Part shown: in pieces, positions 26,500 to 35,937 of the stretch
Layout: each line of letters opens with the position of its first letter
How positions within the stretch are numbered: position 1 is the stretch's first letter
Assembly: GCA_022846075.1 (NCBI GenBank)
Contig: AP025582.1
Span: 2,294,001-2,358,000, forward strand
DNA length: 64,000 nucleotides
From: Oscillospiraceae bacterium
Lineage (GTDB): Bacteria > Bacillota > Clostridia > Oscillospirales > Oscillospiraceae
Direction: 5' to 3'
The notes under the pieces: generated by a model
What the model saw: the letters and a program-made list of their open reading frames with translations, nothing else
Databases searched by the model: none
What the model was told of the DNA's origin: nothing
Position numbers and translations under genes: made by a program

Positions 26500-26914
26500 A
26501 CCAAGTTAAATGGAATGATTTAAAAGAGTTTAACAGCTAAACTATTTTAGAAAAGCTTGACTCAGTCCTGCCCCGCCGCGCTTCATTGGCCCGCGGCCCT
26601 TGCAAACTGGAAACAAGGCCGATTTTTTTACGGCACCCCGTCCCCGCAGCACTCCCACCACAGGCTCCCGCACGGGATTTTGTAGCTCTCGGCCTTTTCC
26701 CATTCTGCCGCATAAACGTTCAGCTAGGAGCGGCCGTCCCTCCCGCTCTCTTTTGTTGTTATTTTTGCACGGAAATGTGTAAAAATAGAACGCTTATTTT
26801 GTCGAATTTTGTGTTATGCTGTCAATAGAAGAGAGGAAAAAATTTATTTGGAAAGGAGGCTCTTTCTCGTTCTCGGTCCACATGCCTTAGTCATATTTAG
26901 GGAGGGATTTCGGA
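26500..26914. other. Non-coding region before anion permease
   Basis: No supported gene. TATGCT at 26815-26820 could be the -10 of the permease promoter, but the matching -35 is poor. A good ribosome site (GGGAGGG) precedes ATG 26915. Confidence 0.35.
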
Positions 26915-28393
26915 ATGGCAGAAAAGAAAAAATTCAGCTCGTATGCCCTGGTTATGATCATCGGCGCGTTCTTTATGTTTGTGTTTGGCTTTATCGTCCA
27001 ACCGTTCAACACCGTCACCGTGACGGGGGTGAAGATGCTGGGGGTCCTGCTGGGGCTGATCATCATCACCTGCTTCAACGGCGACATGCTGGGCGGCTCC
27101 CTCATGGCCCTGCTGGCCACCGTATTCCACGGCTACTATACGGGAGGAGACCTCCTCAAGGAATGGCTCGGCTCCACCTCCACCGTTCAGCTGGTCTTCT
27201 GCGGCGCGCTGTGTCTGGCGCTGAAGGAATCCGGCGCCATGAACGTGCTGGCGAAGAAGCTGCTGACCAACAAGCTGTGCAAGGGCCGGCCGGTGATGAC
27301 CATGGTCATGCTCTTTGTCGCCACTTATATCGTCGCCGCCTTTGTCAGCGGCCCCCCCACCTACATCCTGTTCTTCGGCCTCATCGAGTCCATCCGTGAC
27401 GTGTGCGGCTACGATAAGGACGACCCCTTTGTCAAATTCACCCTGCTGGGCGCCTATATTGCCGCCACCGGCATTTTCTTCTTCGCGTTCAAGTCCCCCC
27501 AGGTCATGACCATCGCCATGATCAATTCGGCGATGGAGCCCTACGGCCGCACCTTTAACGAGGGGACCTGGATGCTGGTCATGTTCACAACCACCATCGT
27601 CTACATGATCATCTATGTCATCATGATGAAGACGGTCTACAAGACCAATTTGGAGCCTTTGAAAGAGCTGGACTTCAATAAGATCGAAACCATGCGCGAC
27701 ACCCCAGACCACTTCAACCGCAGCCAGCTGGCGTCCATCGGCCTGATCGTCGGCTGTATCGTCTACATCCTTTTCACCACCATTTATCCGAAGGACGCCC
27801 CCGCCTACGCCGCTCTTACCTGCCTGGGCAACTCCTGGATCTGGGTCCTCGGCGCGGCCATCTGCGCGGTGATCCGCCGCAAAGGCACCAAGGAGAACTA
27901 TATCCCCATCTCCAGGCTGCTCTCCCAGTCCTCCATGTGGCCCATGATCGCCCTGATCGGCGCCCTGGTCATGCTGGGCAAGATCACCTCGGACGCCGAG
28001 CTGGGGATCCGCCCCTGGCTGGTGGAGATCCTCAACCCCGTCTTTGGCGGCACCAACATCTGGATCCTGATGGCCATCGTGGTCCTCTTCTCTACCCTGG
28101 TCACCCAGATCGCCAACGGCCTGGTCCTCACCATGGCGGTCTGCCCCATCGTCACGCCCTTTGTCTGTGAGCTGGCTGTGACCACCGGCATCAACCCGGA
28201 CGTCATCCTGATCATTTCCAACCTGTGCTCGGGCTATGCCTTCTGGACCGTCGCCGCCTCCACCAACGCGGCGTTTATCCTCTCCCGTCCCGAGATCACC
28301 CAGAAGTTCGTCTGGACCAAGGGCGTCCAGGTGACCGGCGTATTTATGGTCGTGGCCTACGTGATGGGCATGCTCTTCACCTACATCCTGTGA
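26915..28393 (+). CDS. Anion permease of the IT/DASS-like superfamily
   Basis: 492 aa integral membrane protein with about 12 hydrophobic segments, starting behind GGGAGGG. Recognisable features are the paired helical hairpins and the polar loops TYILFFGL and GYAFWTVAASTNAAFILS, which resemble the substrate loops of ion-transporter-superfamily carriers for carboxylates. It most likely imports an organic acid with a cation. It is followed after 35 bp by a FAD oxidoreductase, and a LysR regulator lies further downstream, which suggests an uptake-and-reduction unit for one organic acid. The substrate cannot be read from sequence. Confidence 0.75.
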   Translation: MAEKKKFSSYALVMIIGAFFMFVFGFIVQPFNTVTVTGVKMLGVLLGLIIITCFNGDMLGGSLMALLATVFHGYYTGGDLLKEWLGSTSTVQLVFCGALCLALKESGAMNVLAKKLLTNKLCKGRPVMTMVMLFVATYIVAAFVSGPPTYILFFGLIESIRDVCGYDKDDPFVKFTLLGAYIAATGIFFFAFKSPQVMTIAMINSAMEPYGRTFNEGTWMLVMFTTTIVYMIIYVIMMKTVYKTNLEPLKELDFNKIETMRDTPDHFNRSQLASIGLIVGCIVYILFTTIYPKDAPAYAALTCLGNSWIWVLGAAICAVIRRKGTKENYIPISRLLSQSSMWPMIALIGALVMLGKITSDAELGIRPWLVEILNPVFGGTNIWILMAIVVLFSTLVTQIANGLVLTMAVCPIVTPFVCELAVTTGINPDVILIISNLCSGYAFWTVAASTNAAFILSRPEITQKFVWTKGVQVTGVFMVVAYVMGMLFTYIL

Positions 28394-28428
28394 AACAGGC
28401 CATTCGCGCATTTGAAAGGAGACGTTTT

Positions 28429-29964
28429 ATGAGTAAGACAATTTTGGAAGGGGAGCGGCAGATCCCTGTCTATGCCGAATGTGAGGTCCTGGTCGTGGGC
28501 GGCGGCGCCGCCGGGCACTCTGCGGCCATCGCCGCCGCCCGGGCGGGCTGTAAGCACGTGGTCCTCATGGAGCGCTACGGCTACATGGGAGGGGACGTGA
28601 CCGGGGGTTACGTCATCATGGTCCCAAGGCTCTCCTTCTTCAGCAAGCAGTACGTCCGCGGGCTCCAGGAGGAGTGGTTCACCCGCATGGCCCATATCCC
28701 CGGGGCTGTTTTGGGCCCCTCCCAGGAGGAGATCGGCTGTGAGGACCCCGCCCTGGTCAACGCCTGGAAGAACGTCCACGACTGCTTCAGCACCGACGCC
28801 AAGCTCCCGGTGCGGCTGGTCCGCTCGGTCTACTTCGAGCCCAACCAGCTGAAGATCGAGATGGACAAGATGCTCCTGGAGCACAAGGACTCCATCCAGG
28901 TCATGTGCCACTCCTGGGGGACCCGGCCCATCATGGACGGGGACACCGTCCGGGGCGTGATCTTCGAGAGCAAAGAGGGCCGCAAGGCCGTTTTGGCCAA
29001 GATCGTCATCGACGCCACCGGCGACGGCGACATCTTCCGCCAGACCGGCTGTCCCTACTTCGGCCTGGCCGACAAGCTCACCCGCTGCGCCACCACCGCC
29101 CTGGTGTGGCGCGTTGGCGGCTGCAACTGGGACGCGTACTGTGAGTGGAAAAAGGTCAACCCGGAGGCGGCCCAGGCCCTTCGGGAGAACTTCTCCAAGG
29201 TCTCCGGCTTCCGGGCCCTCCCCCTGCCCGGCCCCACCAACGACGTGTGCTGGATTAACAACTGGCACCCGGAGCGGGACTGCGCCACCATCAAGGACGC
29301 CACCGAAACCGAGATGGAGACCAGGGACACCATGCGCGCCGCCCTGGACTATCTGCGGGAGGCCTGCCCCGTGGGCTTCCGCAACGCCTTCCTCTACGAC
29401 ATCGCCCCCCAGCTGGGCACCCGCTGCTCCTATCGCCTCGATGGCGAGTATATCATCACCTCCAACGACTTCGCCTTCCCCAAGGAGCAGGAGGACGTCA
29501 TCGCGTGGCACTCCACCATCTGCTTCATCAACGACAACTGCCCGGTGGAGATCCCCTACCGCGCCATGCTCCCCAAGAAGATCGATAACCTCCTCTGCCC
29601 GGGCCGCCACATCTCCGCCGACGAGCTGGGCATCGACTACGTGAACTTGATCCCCCAGTGCGTGGGCACGGGGCAGGCGGCCGGCGTGGCGGCCGCGGTG
29701 GCCGCGGCTGACGGCACAACCGCACGCACCGTCGATATCAAAAAGGTGCAGGACATCCTGGCCCGGGACCAGGACGTGCCTCTGCCGCGGAACCAGTACA
29801 CCGATCCCTCTTACATGCAGAACGTGGTCGACCACGAATACGGCCTCTACACGGACCTGGCCAAAAAGGCCCGGGAGCAGGCGGACTACCTCAACAGCGT
29901 CCGCCAGTTCGGCGCGAACCAGGGAGAGGTCAAAGACACGGACAGCCACAGCTTCAAAGGGTAA
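28429..29964 (+). CDS. FAD-dependent oxidoreductase
   Basis: 511 aa, starting at ATG 28429 behind AAGGAG; the frame is open further upstream over the permease end but without a site. N-terminal dinucleotide fold VLVVGGGAAGHSAAIAAARAG, then MERYGYMGGDVTGGYV as expected in the FAD_oxidored (PF12831-like) family. The C-terminal FAD-contact region reads LLCPGRHISADELG followed by TGQAAGVAAAVAA. No signal peptide, so cytoplasmic. Probably oxidises or reduces a carboxylic acid supplied by the upstream permease, with which it forms an operon. A perfect hairpin follows directly. Confidence 0.82.
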   Translation: MSKTILEGERQIPVYAECEVLVVGGGAAGHSAAIAAARAGCKHVVLMERYGYMGGDVTGGYVIMVPRLSFFSKQYVRGLQEEWFTRMAHIPGAVLGPSQEEIGCEDPALVNAWKNVHDCFSTDAKLPVRLVRSVYFEPNQLKIEMDKMLLEHKDSIQVMCHSWGTRPIMDGDTVRGVIFESKEGRKAVLAKIVIDATGDGDIFRQTGCPYFGLADKLTRCATTALVWRVGGCNWDAYCEWKKVNPEAAQALRENFSKVSGFRALPLPGPTNDVCWINNWHPERDCATIKDATETEMETRDTMRAALDYLREACPVGFRNAFLYDIAPQLGTRCSYRLDGEYIITSNDFAFPKEQEDVIAWHSTICFINDNCPVEIPYRAMLPKKIDNLLCPGRHISADELGIDYVNLIPQCVGTGQAAGVAAAVAAADGTTARTVDIKKVQDILARDQDVPLPRNQYTDPSYMQNVVDHEYGLYTDLAKKAREQADYLNSVRQFGANQGEVKDTDSHSFKG

Positions 29965-29969
29965 ACGGG

Positions 29970-30009
29970 AAGCAAGCATAAGCCGGAGGAATCCGGCTTA
30001 TGCTTGCTT
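29970..30009 (+). terminator. Hairpin after FAD oxidoreductase
   Basis: Perfect 18-bp stem (arms 29970-29987 and 29992-30009, 4-nt loop) beginning 6 nt after the stop codon. No strong U-tract follows. Confidence 0.65.
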
Positions 30010-30082
30010 CTGTCCCCGCCCCCTCCAGAGGAAAAGGGGGTTGAACCCTATACGGCTCCGCTTGAGGAATGGAGGGTATCTT

Positions 30083-30244
30083 ATGGAAGAATATGAGCAA
30101 GATGAACCCAAGCCTGAAACAGATCCTTCGGACTGTCCCAAGGAGCCCCCGTCCCTGCCCAACGATTTCTTCATCCAGCTGCTTCACCTGCCCGCGTGCA
30201 AGTCAACGGGACACTGCGACCACTGCGGCCGCTGTGAGCGGTAA
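30083..30244 (+). CDS. Cys-rich microprotein, 53 aa
   Basis: ATG 30083 is preceded by GGAGGG. The N-terminal half is acidic and Pro-rich (EEYEQDEPKPETDPSD) and the C-terminus carries a tight cysteine cluster, CKSTGHCDHCGRCER, with C-x5-C-x2-C-x2-C spacing plus His, suitable for binding zinc or another metal. It lies between the FAD enzyme and the LysR gene on the same strand. No family recognised; it could be a small redox or metal accessory of the oxidoreductase. Confidence 0.55.
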   Translation: MEEYEQDEPKPETDPSDCPKEPPSLPNDFFIQLLHLPACKSTGHCDHCGRCER

Positions 30245-30310
30245 AACGCCGGGCGGTCCCGCACCTCAGAATGGACGATTCCTGCCGCATTTCGCATAAG
30301 GGGTGGTTAT

Positions 30311-31180
30311 ATGAACCTGAAGCAAGCGCAATATTTGGAGGCCATCTGTAAAACGGGAAGCATCACTGCCGCCGCCGCGGAGCTTTACGTATCGCGGACC
30401 GTCATCTCCCACTGCCTCCGCGACTTGGAAAACGAATTCGACGCGCCGCTCTTCACCCGCACGAGGACCGGGATCAAGCTCACGGAGGCCGGCGAAATCC
30501 TCCGGGAAAGCTGCCGCCAGATGAAAGCTTCCTATACCATCGCCAAGGACAAGATCGACGCGCTGACCTGCAAGATGCCCCAGGCCCGGCTGAACATTGC
30601 CGTTACGACCACGACGGGCCTGCGGCTCTTCCCGGAGTTCTTTACCCTCTTCGGGGAACAGTGCCCGGACATCACCTATACCATCAGTGAAATGTCCGCT
30701 TATGACACCATAGAGAGCATTCAGGAGGGTGTCATCGACTTCGCCGTTACGCCGGTATCCTTTCAGAGCGACGACTACTTTGACATCGACAAGCTCTTCC
30801 TGCACAAGCTGAGCTCCGTCATCTATATGAGCAAAAATGACCCTCTCAGCAAAGAGCCCTTCCTCACCAAGGCCCAAATCGTCAAAAGGACATTTGTGAC
30901 CCCCGCGACCCCCAACCCGCTCCCCTACCCGGTCAATATCACCATGCGGGTAAACTCCCTTGACCTGATCCACAACATCGTCGCCAGCGGGCTGGCCATC
31001 ACCGTCCTGCCCACCGACTTTACAAAGGGCTGGGACGACATCGCCTGTGTCCCGCTGGAAACACCCTTGATCAGCAGTGTCCACATCATTTGGAACAAAG
31101 CCCTTCCCCACTCCAGCGCCTTCCACAGATTCCTCAGCTTCGCAAAAAAGTACGACATCTCGAAGCTGGAAAACTATTAA
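30311..31180 (+). CDS. LysR-family transcriptional regulator
   Basis: 289 aa. N-terminal winged helix-turn-helix (MNLKQAQYLEAICKTGSIT, with recognition region VSRTVISHCLRDLE) followed by a periplasmic-binding-protein-like effector domain (residues about 95-280). Start behind AAGGGG. It is co-oriented and downstream of the permease and FAD oxidoreductase, which are its probable targets, with the imported acid as a likely inducer. It is unusual in being downstream rather than divergent. Confidence 0.88.
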   Translation: MNLKQAQYLEAICKTGSITAAAAELYVSRTVISHCLRDLENEFDAPLFTRTRTGIKLTEAGEILRESCRQMKASYTIAKDKIDALTCKMPQARLNIAVTTTTGLRLFPEFFTLFGEQCPDITYTISEMSAYDTIESIQEGVIDFAVTPVSFQSDDYFDIDKLFLHKLSSVIYMSKNDPLSKEPFLTKAQIVKRTFVTPATPNPLPYPVNITMRVNSLDLIHNIVASGLAITVLPTDFTKGWDDIACVPLETPLISSVHIIWNKALPHSSAFHRFLSFAKKYDISKLENY

Positions 31181-31308
31181 ACGGCAGACGGAGAATTTAT
31201 ACGCCTTACCGGACAAAGGGAGAAAGACCCCGGAGCCTTATGGGATGTGTCGATAAAGAAGGGAGAAAAAACAACTTTATTGGTAGTCCCACAAGGCATA
31301 TCTGACGA

Positions 31309-31346
31309 CAAAAGAGGCTTCATCCTGTTTGGATGGAGCCTCTTTT
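31309..31346 (+). terminator. Terminator after LysR region
   Basis: AAAGAGGCTTCATCC pairs with GGATGGAGCCTCTTT with one mismatch, followed by TTTTCTAT. It ends LysR-side transcription about 130 bp past the stop and marks the chromosome side of the mobile-element boundary. Confidence 0.75.
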
Positions 31347-31392
31347 CTATACCTGAACACACGGGAGACATTGACACCTGCGGCGTCAATGT

Positions 31393-31910
31393 CCGCGCAA
31401 GCACGGCATTTTGACTGCAAATGCCGCTTGTGAGGGGCTGCGGCCCCTCATACCCCTTGGACGCAGGCTTTCCCTTTCGCCGGAGCGTAATTCGCCGCCC
31501 GCTCTCCGTCAAGGCTAAACGCTGCCGGCCAGTCTGCGGACTGGCCGAGCCTTGACAGAGAACAGACGGCGAATGGTGTGTTGCTCAAGGGGAAATCCCG
31601 CTTCTGCGGCTGTCTCTTTCCTATATCCCAGCTATGCGAAATCAGTCGGAAATAGGTCTCAAATTGAGACGCATTTCCTGTGGCGGCCACGCTGTTTGCG
31701 CAGTCCGCTCAATCATCAGAAAAGGGGCGTGCAAGCCGCACTGCGGCTTGCACGCCTTGGCGACAGATAAGCGCGGGAGCCGGAGGCAGTCAAGGGCGGG
31801 CGAAGCCCGTTCATTTTACCCTTGACTGCCTCCGGCTCTCGTGCTACGGGGTTTTAGGGGCCGGGCCCCTAAACAGCGGCATTTGATGTCAAAATGCCAT
31901 GCTGGCGCGG
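31393..31910. repeat. Palindrome-rich non-coding region
   Basis: The 755 bp between LysR and AraC hold no gene but several inverted repeats. An outer imperfect 35-bp pair lies at 31393-31427 and 31876-31910. Inside are GAGGGGC/GCCCCTC at 31432-31449, GTCAAGGCT/AGCCTTGAC around 31508-31557, a CGTGCAAGCCGCA-type stem at 31728-31756, and a long stem around 31780-31840 based on GGCAGTCAAGGG. Could be an element end, a transfer origin or an RNA structure. Confidence 0.6.
31661..31683 (-). repeat. Left copy of inverted palindromic motif
   Basis: Contains AATTGAGACGCATTTCCTG. The reverse complement closely matches 35008-35031, so two inverted copies bracket the AraC-MATE-acetyltransferase cargo. 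This copy has lost part of its palindromic arm. Confidence 0.5.
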
Positions 31911-31935
31911 ACAGCAGCGCGGAATCTTCGCTATT

Positions 31936-32892
31936 TTATCGGCCAATAGAACTCACATATTCTCGTGGAGAAACATGGTAATAATCCCGAAATGCTTTGT
32001 AGAAATTGCTGCTGTTGCTATATCCTAAAACTGAGGAGATTTCTTCTATTGGCAGATCTGTTCCTTGCAATAGGATGACCGCCCGCTCCATTCGCAGCTC
32101 CAATAAAATCTCCGAAAAGGATTTTCCAATTTCCCTATGCAGCAACGTAGAAATATAGTTTGGGTGGTAGGAAAAATATCTGGCGATTTCTTTAAGTGTT
32201 ACGGTATCAACGTGTTCCCCAATATACTGCACGATCTTTTCTGAAGGACTTTTCTTTACAGATTCCCGATTTGCATTCACATACTGACGTGCAATTTGAA
32301 TGAGAAACGACAATGTAAGCGACTTCAGGACTACCTGTGTGTCCTCTTGCCGATTGGCATACTCTATCACCATCATTTCAAGAAGCGCCCGTATGTTGCA
32401 GCCGTTCTCAATTTTGAAATGGATATATTCGTCGGAAAATTCATTGGTTGACGGATCAAGCAGAAAATGAAACAGCTTAGAATTTGCGGAAAGCATAGGC
32501 AAGAAGGCCCGGCAAAAGGTGTCTTTCTGAATCAGTACGCCAATAATTGTTGTCTCCTTGTCGTCATGGACGCAAAGAGCATGACCAGCAAAGGGCTGGC
32601 CAGCATATAGCTCCCCCTCCCGGATCGTGATACGGTTATCATACTTAAAGCTAATGGAATCGTATTCGCCCTGATAAGTGTAATTGAAATAGAAATAATC
32701 GTGCCGGTGAAATAGCTCTTGCCGCCCACTGCTTTGATGAACGACAACCATAATTTCATCTTCCAGCGCGCCGGGCCAATGAAACATTTTTTCCTCTTGA
32801 TTTTCACCAAGGCAATTATGATATGTCCAATCCAATGTTGAATATTCTTCGCGCAATCTCTCGACCGCCGCGCATAAAATCTCCTGCCCCAC
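31936..32892 (-). CDS. AraC-family transcriptional regulator
   Basis: 318 aa, GTG start at 32892 with AAGGAG 8 nt upstream. N-terminal cupin-like sensing domain (RQELFHRHDYFYFNYTYQG) and C-terminal double helix-turn-helix of about 100 residues (LKEIARYFSYHPNYISTLLHREIGKSF; IEEISSVLGYSNSSNFYKAFRDYY). Divergent from the MATE exporter across a 151-bp spacer, the usual layout for a regulator of an efflux gene responding to the exported compound. AT-rich relative to the chromosome. Confidence 0.9.
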   Translation of the reverse strand: MGQEILCAAVERLREEYSTLDWTYHNCLGENQEEKMFHWPGALEDEIMVVVHQSSGRQELFHRHDYFYFNYTYQGEYDSISFKYDNRITIREGELYAGQPFAGHALCVHDDKETTIIGVLIQKDTFCRAFLPMLSANSKLFHFLLDPSTNEFSDEYIHFKIENGCNIRALLEMMVIEYANRQEDTQVVLKSLTLSFLIQIARQYVNANRESVKKSPSEKIVQYIGEHVDTVTLKEIARYFSYHPNYISTLLHREIGKSFSEILLELRMERAVILLQGTDLPIEEISSVLGYSNSSNFYKAFRDYYHVSPREYVSSIGR

Positions 32893-33043
32893 CGTACCAC
32901 TCCTTTACCTAAAGCCCCCTGTTTTATTTTCATCATATCACACCACATGAGAAAATACCACTGCATATATTAAGATTTGGCGCTGATTCTTTGAACATAT
33001 TCTTTTATACTGAAAGTTATTAAGAAAAACAGGAGGCTATTCA

Positions 33044-34402
33044 ATGAAAGTCAAAGAGTTAGGCGGTGGGGAAGCCTTTTTTTACAGAAAATTGTTCTCG
33101 CTTGTTCTGCCAATTGCATTTCAACAGTTCATGCTGGCGGCGGTGAGCGCTTCGGACGCTCTTATGCTTGGATTTGTCAATCAGGATTCCCTGTCGGCGG
33201 TTTCGCTGGCTGGACAAATTACCTTTGTGTTCAACCTATTTATGGGTGGATTGACAATGGGAACGAGTATTTTGGCTGCGCAATACTATGGGAAGGGGGA
33301 CGTAACCTCTATCGAAAAAATCTTTGCTTATGTCACAAGGGTTTCTTTTCTGATTTCGTCCATCTTCTTTTTGGCGTCCCTTTTTATGCCCGAAATGTTA
33401 ATGAGAATTTTCACCAATGAGCCGCAACTTATATCGGGGGGAAGTGTTTATCTTCGTATTGTATCAGCCTCCTATCTTTTCACTGGCATATCACAAATCT
33501 ACCTTTGTATCTTAAAAAATACAGGGTATGCCATGAAAAGTATGGTGATTGGGTCAAGCGCCGTTATCATCAACATTTTCTTAAACGCTGCACTGATTTT
33601 TGGACTATTCTTTTTTCCAACAATGAGTATCGCGGGTGCAGCTCTTGCAACATCTATTTCAAAGCTCATTGAAATGCTATGGGCCTATGTGGAGTCCTTG
33701 CGTGGAAATCGAATCAGGCTGCGTATGAAATATTGCTTTAAGGCAGATCGGCTTTTAGTTAGGGACTATTGGAAATACACCGTACCTATGATGGGGGATT
33801 ATTTGGTGTGGGGGTGCGGCTTCACGATGTATTCTGTCATTATGGGGCATTTAGGCAGCGACGCTGTGGCCGCTAATTCGATTGCAAATATTGTAAAGAA
33901 TTTAATCGTTAGTTTTTGCACTGGCCTTGCAAATGGCGGCGGCATTATTGTAGGCAACGAATTGGGAATGGGAGATTTGAAACAAGCAAAGAAATATGGT
34001 GGACTACTCTGGAAAATGGCGATTATTGGCGGTGCAGCGTCCGGCCTGCTATTGCTTGCATTGTCACCTGTCATTTTGAAAGTAACGACTTTAAGCAGCC
34101 GAGCAACCGAATCCTTAAAATGGATGTTGATATTCTGTGCTTGTTACATGGTCGCTAAGGCTATCAACATGACAACAATAGCTGGCATTTTTCCCGCTGG
34201 CGGCGATTCTAAATTTGGTTTGATTTGCGACGCTATTACTATGTGGATATTTGCTGTTCCAGCCGGTTTTCTTGCGGCATTTTATTGGAATCTCCCTGTT
34301 GTCGTTGTGTTCCTAATCATTAATTTAGATGAAGTCGTCAAACTCCCCGCCGCCATTATCCATTATCGGAAATATGGTTGGTTAAAGAATATCACGAGAT
34401 AA
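33044..34402 (+). CDS. MATE-family multidrug exporter
   Basis: 452 aa, about 12 transmembrane helices in two six-helix halves. It has the MATE N-terminal signature (YRKLFSLVLPIAFQQFMLAAV ... SDALMLGFV) and the repeat in the second half (YWKYTVPMMGDYLVWGCGF). It exports organic cations in exchange for Na+ or H+. AGGAGG precedes ATG 33044. TATACT at 33006-33011 is a plausible -10, without a clear -35, so activation by the divergent AraC protein is likely. Followed after 23 bp by an acetyltransferase. Confidence 0.9.
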   Translation: MKVKELGGGEAFFYRKLFSLVLPIAFQQFMLAAVSASDALMLGFVNQDSLSAVSLAGQITFVFNLFMGGLTMGTSILAAQYYGKGDVTSIEKIFAYVTRVSFLISSIFFLASLFMPEMLMRIFTNEPQLISGGSVYLRIVSASYLFTGISQIYLCILKNTGYAMKSMVIGSSAVIINIFLNAALIFGLFFFPTMSIAGAALATSISKLIEMLWAYVESLRGNRIRLRMKYCFKADRLLVRDYWKYTVPMMGDYLVWGCGFTMYSVIMGHLGSDAVAANSIANIVKNLIVSFCTGLANGGGIIVGNELGMGDLKQAKKYGGLLWKMAIIGGAASGLLLLALSPVILKVTTLSSRATESLKWMLIFCACYMVAKAINMTTIAGIFPAGGDSKFGLICDAITMWIFAVPAGFLAAFYWNLPVVVVFLIINLDEVVKLPAAIIHYRKYGWLKNITR

Positions 34403-34425
34403 GACCAAAACAGGAGGTTTGAAAA

Positions 34426-34998
34426 ATGACCGAACTTGAAAAATTGGACGCCGGACTGGAATACTGTTTCTTTGACGCCGGTGTTGTTGCCCGTAAAGAA
34501 AACGCCTTAAAGGGCTGTGCAAAATTTAATGCCATTGACCCTGCCGATTATGAGGCCCAACTTGTGGCAATCAAGGAGCTGTTCGGCTCGACCGGAGAAA
34601 ACGTCTATATTCAGCCCAATTTCAACTGTGACAGCGGGAAAAACATTCATGTAGGAGAGGACTTCCTTACAAATTACAATGTCACGATTTTGGATATAGC
34701 CCCGGTGCATATTGGCGATTATTGCATGATCGGGCCGAATACACTGATCACCACTATCGGACACCCGTTAACACCGAGGGGCAGACGGGAGAAAAAAGCG
34801 TATAGTAAGCCTGTGCCGATTGGAAATGATGTATGGATTGGTGGTAACTGTACCATACTCCCCGGCGTTACGATTGGGAATAACGTGGTCGTAGCTGCCG
34901 GGGCGGTAGTTACGAAAGATGTACCGGATAATTGCGTTGTGGCAGGAGTCCCGGCAAGAATTATCAAACGATTTACGCGAATTACACAAAATGAGTAA
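34426..34998 (+). CDS. Maltose/galactoside O-acetyltransferase-type hexapeptide enzyme
   Basis: 190 aa acyltransferase of the left-handed beta-helix family, using acetyl-CoA. N-terminal Mac-type helical region (residues 1-55), then hexapeptide repeats ([68 protein letters not shown]) with the catalytic His in TTIGHPL. It has its own AGGAGG and is probably co-transcribed with the MATE exporter. The pair may modify and export a toxic sugar-containing compound; the substrate is unknown. Confidence 0.88.
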   Translation: MTELEKLDAGLEYCFFDAGVVARKENALKGCAKFNAIDPADYEAQLVAIKELFGSTGENVYIQPNFNCDSGKNIHVGEDFLTNYNVTILDIAPVHIGDYCMIGPNTLITTIGHPLTPRGRREKKAYSKPVPIGNDVWIGGNCTILPGVTIGNNVVVAAGAVVTKDVPDNCVVAGVPARIIKRFTRITQNE

Positions 34999-35007
34999 GG
35001 GCAAAAG

Positions 35008-35041
35008 CCACAGGGAAATGCGTCTCGAATTGAGACGCATT
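35008..35041 (+). repeat. Right copy of inverted palindromic motif
   Basis: AATGCGTCTC and GAGACGCATT form a 10-bp perfect inverted pair around GAATT (35017-35041), 20 bp before the response regulator start. It may be the operator of that regulator as well as a repeat end; the second copy is at 31661-31683. Confidence 0.55.
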
Positions 35042-35061
35042 ATGAGGAGAGGTGGTGAAAT

Positions 35062-35775
35062 ATGGACAATGTTGCATTGTCGATTGGCGTTTCCTATGAA
35101 CTGTTCGACGCCTTGAAGCGGGAACTGGCCTCGCTGGACGTTGCACCCGTCATGGCTCTGGACGTGAACGACGGCCTGCGGCGGTTTGCCAAGTCGCCAT
35201 ATCAGCTTCTGGTGCTGGATTTGCGCGGCATCGGTGGGGCCAGCCATTTGGAATTAGTAGCGGCGATCCGTAGCACCCGTTATACGCCCCTGCTGGTCCT
35301 CAACGACCAAGCAGACGCAGACAAGGCCGCGGAAATCTTGAAACGGGGCGCGGATTTGTGTCTGCCGTCAGACGCCCCCTTTGGAATAATCGTCTCCCAC
35401 GCCGCCGCCCTGGTACGGCGCTATGCCCGGTATGACCGCTACGATGACCCGGAGAACGTCCGGGGCGCCCCCTTCCGGGTGGGGGACATTTTTATCGACC
35501 CGTTGCGCCATATCGTGGAGGTCCAAGGCCGCCCCATCCACCTCCGCCTGCGGGAGTTCTATCTGCTCCTGTATTTTATGCGGAATCCCGGCATCGTCTT
35601 GACCGAGAGCCAGATTGCAGAGCACGCCAGAGGCAGCAGCGAAAAGTTTATCAACAATGTCTCATCGCCGGTCTCCAATCTCCGGCAAGCGATAGAACAA
35701 GACCCTAAGCACCCCGTCTACATTGAGACCATCCCCCGCCTGGGCTACCGCTTTACCGGGCATCAGACCAAGTAA
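35062..35775 (+). CDS. OmpR/winged-helix response regulator of the element
   Basis: 237 aa. Receiver domain with Asp in YQLLVLDLRGIG, then a C-terminal winged helix (RLREFYLLLYFMRNPGIVL ... YIETIPRLGYRF) of the OmpR type. Starts behind GAGGAGAGG. No kinase partner is present. It is separated from the upstream acetyltransferase by a palindrome and from TnpW by a strong terminator, so it is its own unit. Probably regulates element genes. Confidence 0.85.
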   Translation: MDNVALSIGVSYELFDALKRELASLDVAPVMALDVNDGLRRFAKSPYQLLVLDLRGIGGASHLELVAAIRSTRYTPLLVLNDQADADKAAEILKRGADLCLPSDAPFGIIVSHAAALVRRYARYDRYDDPENVRGAPFRVGDIFIDPLRHIVEVQGRPIHLRLREFYLLLYFMRNPGIVLTESQIAEHARGSSEKFINNVSSPVSNLRQAIEQDPKHPVYIETIPRLGYRFTGHQTK

Positions 35776-35779
35776 CTGG

Positions 35780-35823
35780 CAGGAAGGCCGCCTATTCTCG
35801 TGTAAGAATAGGCGGCCTTCCTG
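35780..35823 (+). terminator. Terminator after element response regulator
   Basis: Perfect 19-bp stem, arms 35780-35798 and 35805-35823, starting 5 nt after the stop codon. Confidence 0.75.
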
Positions 35824-35937
35824 TAACCTTTTGCCGGTCTCCCACTGCTTTCGCCCCGGTTTGGCAGAAGTACCCCCTGTAACCGTAATATTGATATAGG
35901 GGTGTGATAAACATTTCCCCAAAAGGGAGGTGAAACC

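Noticed and set aside
31393-31910. CRISPR array
   Set aside because: The repeats are inverted and of different sequence, with no regular direct repeat and spacer pattern and no cas genes.
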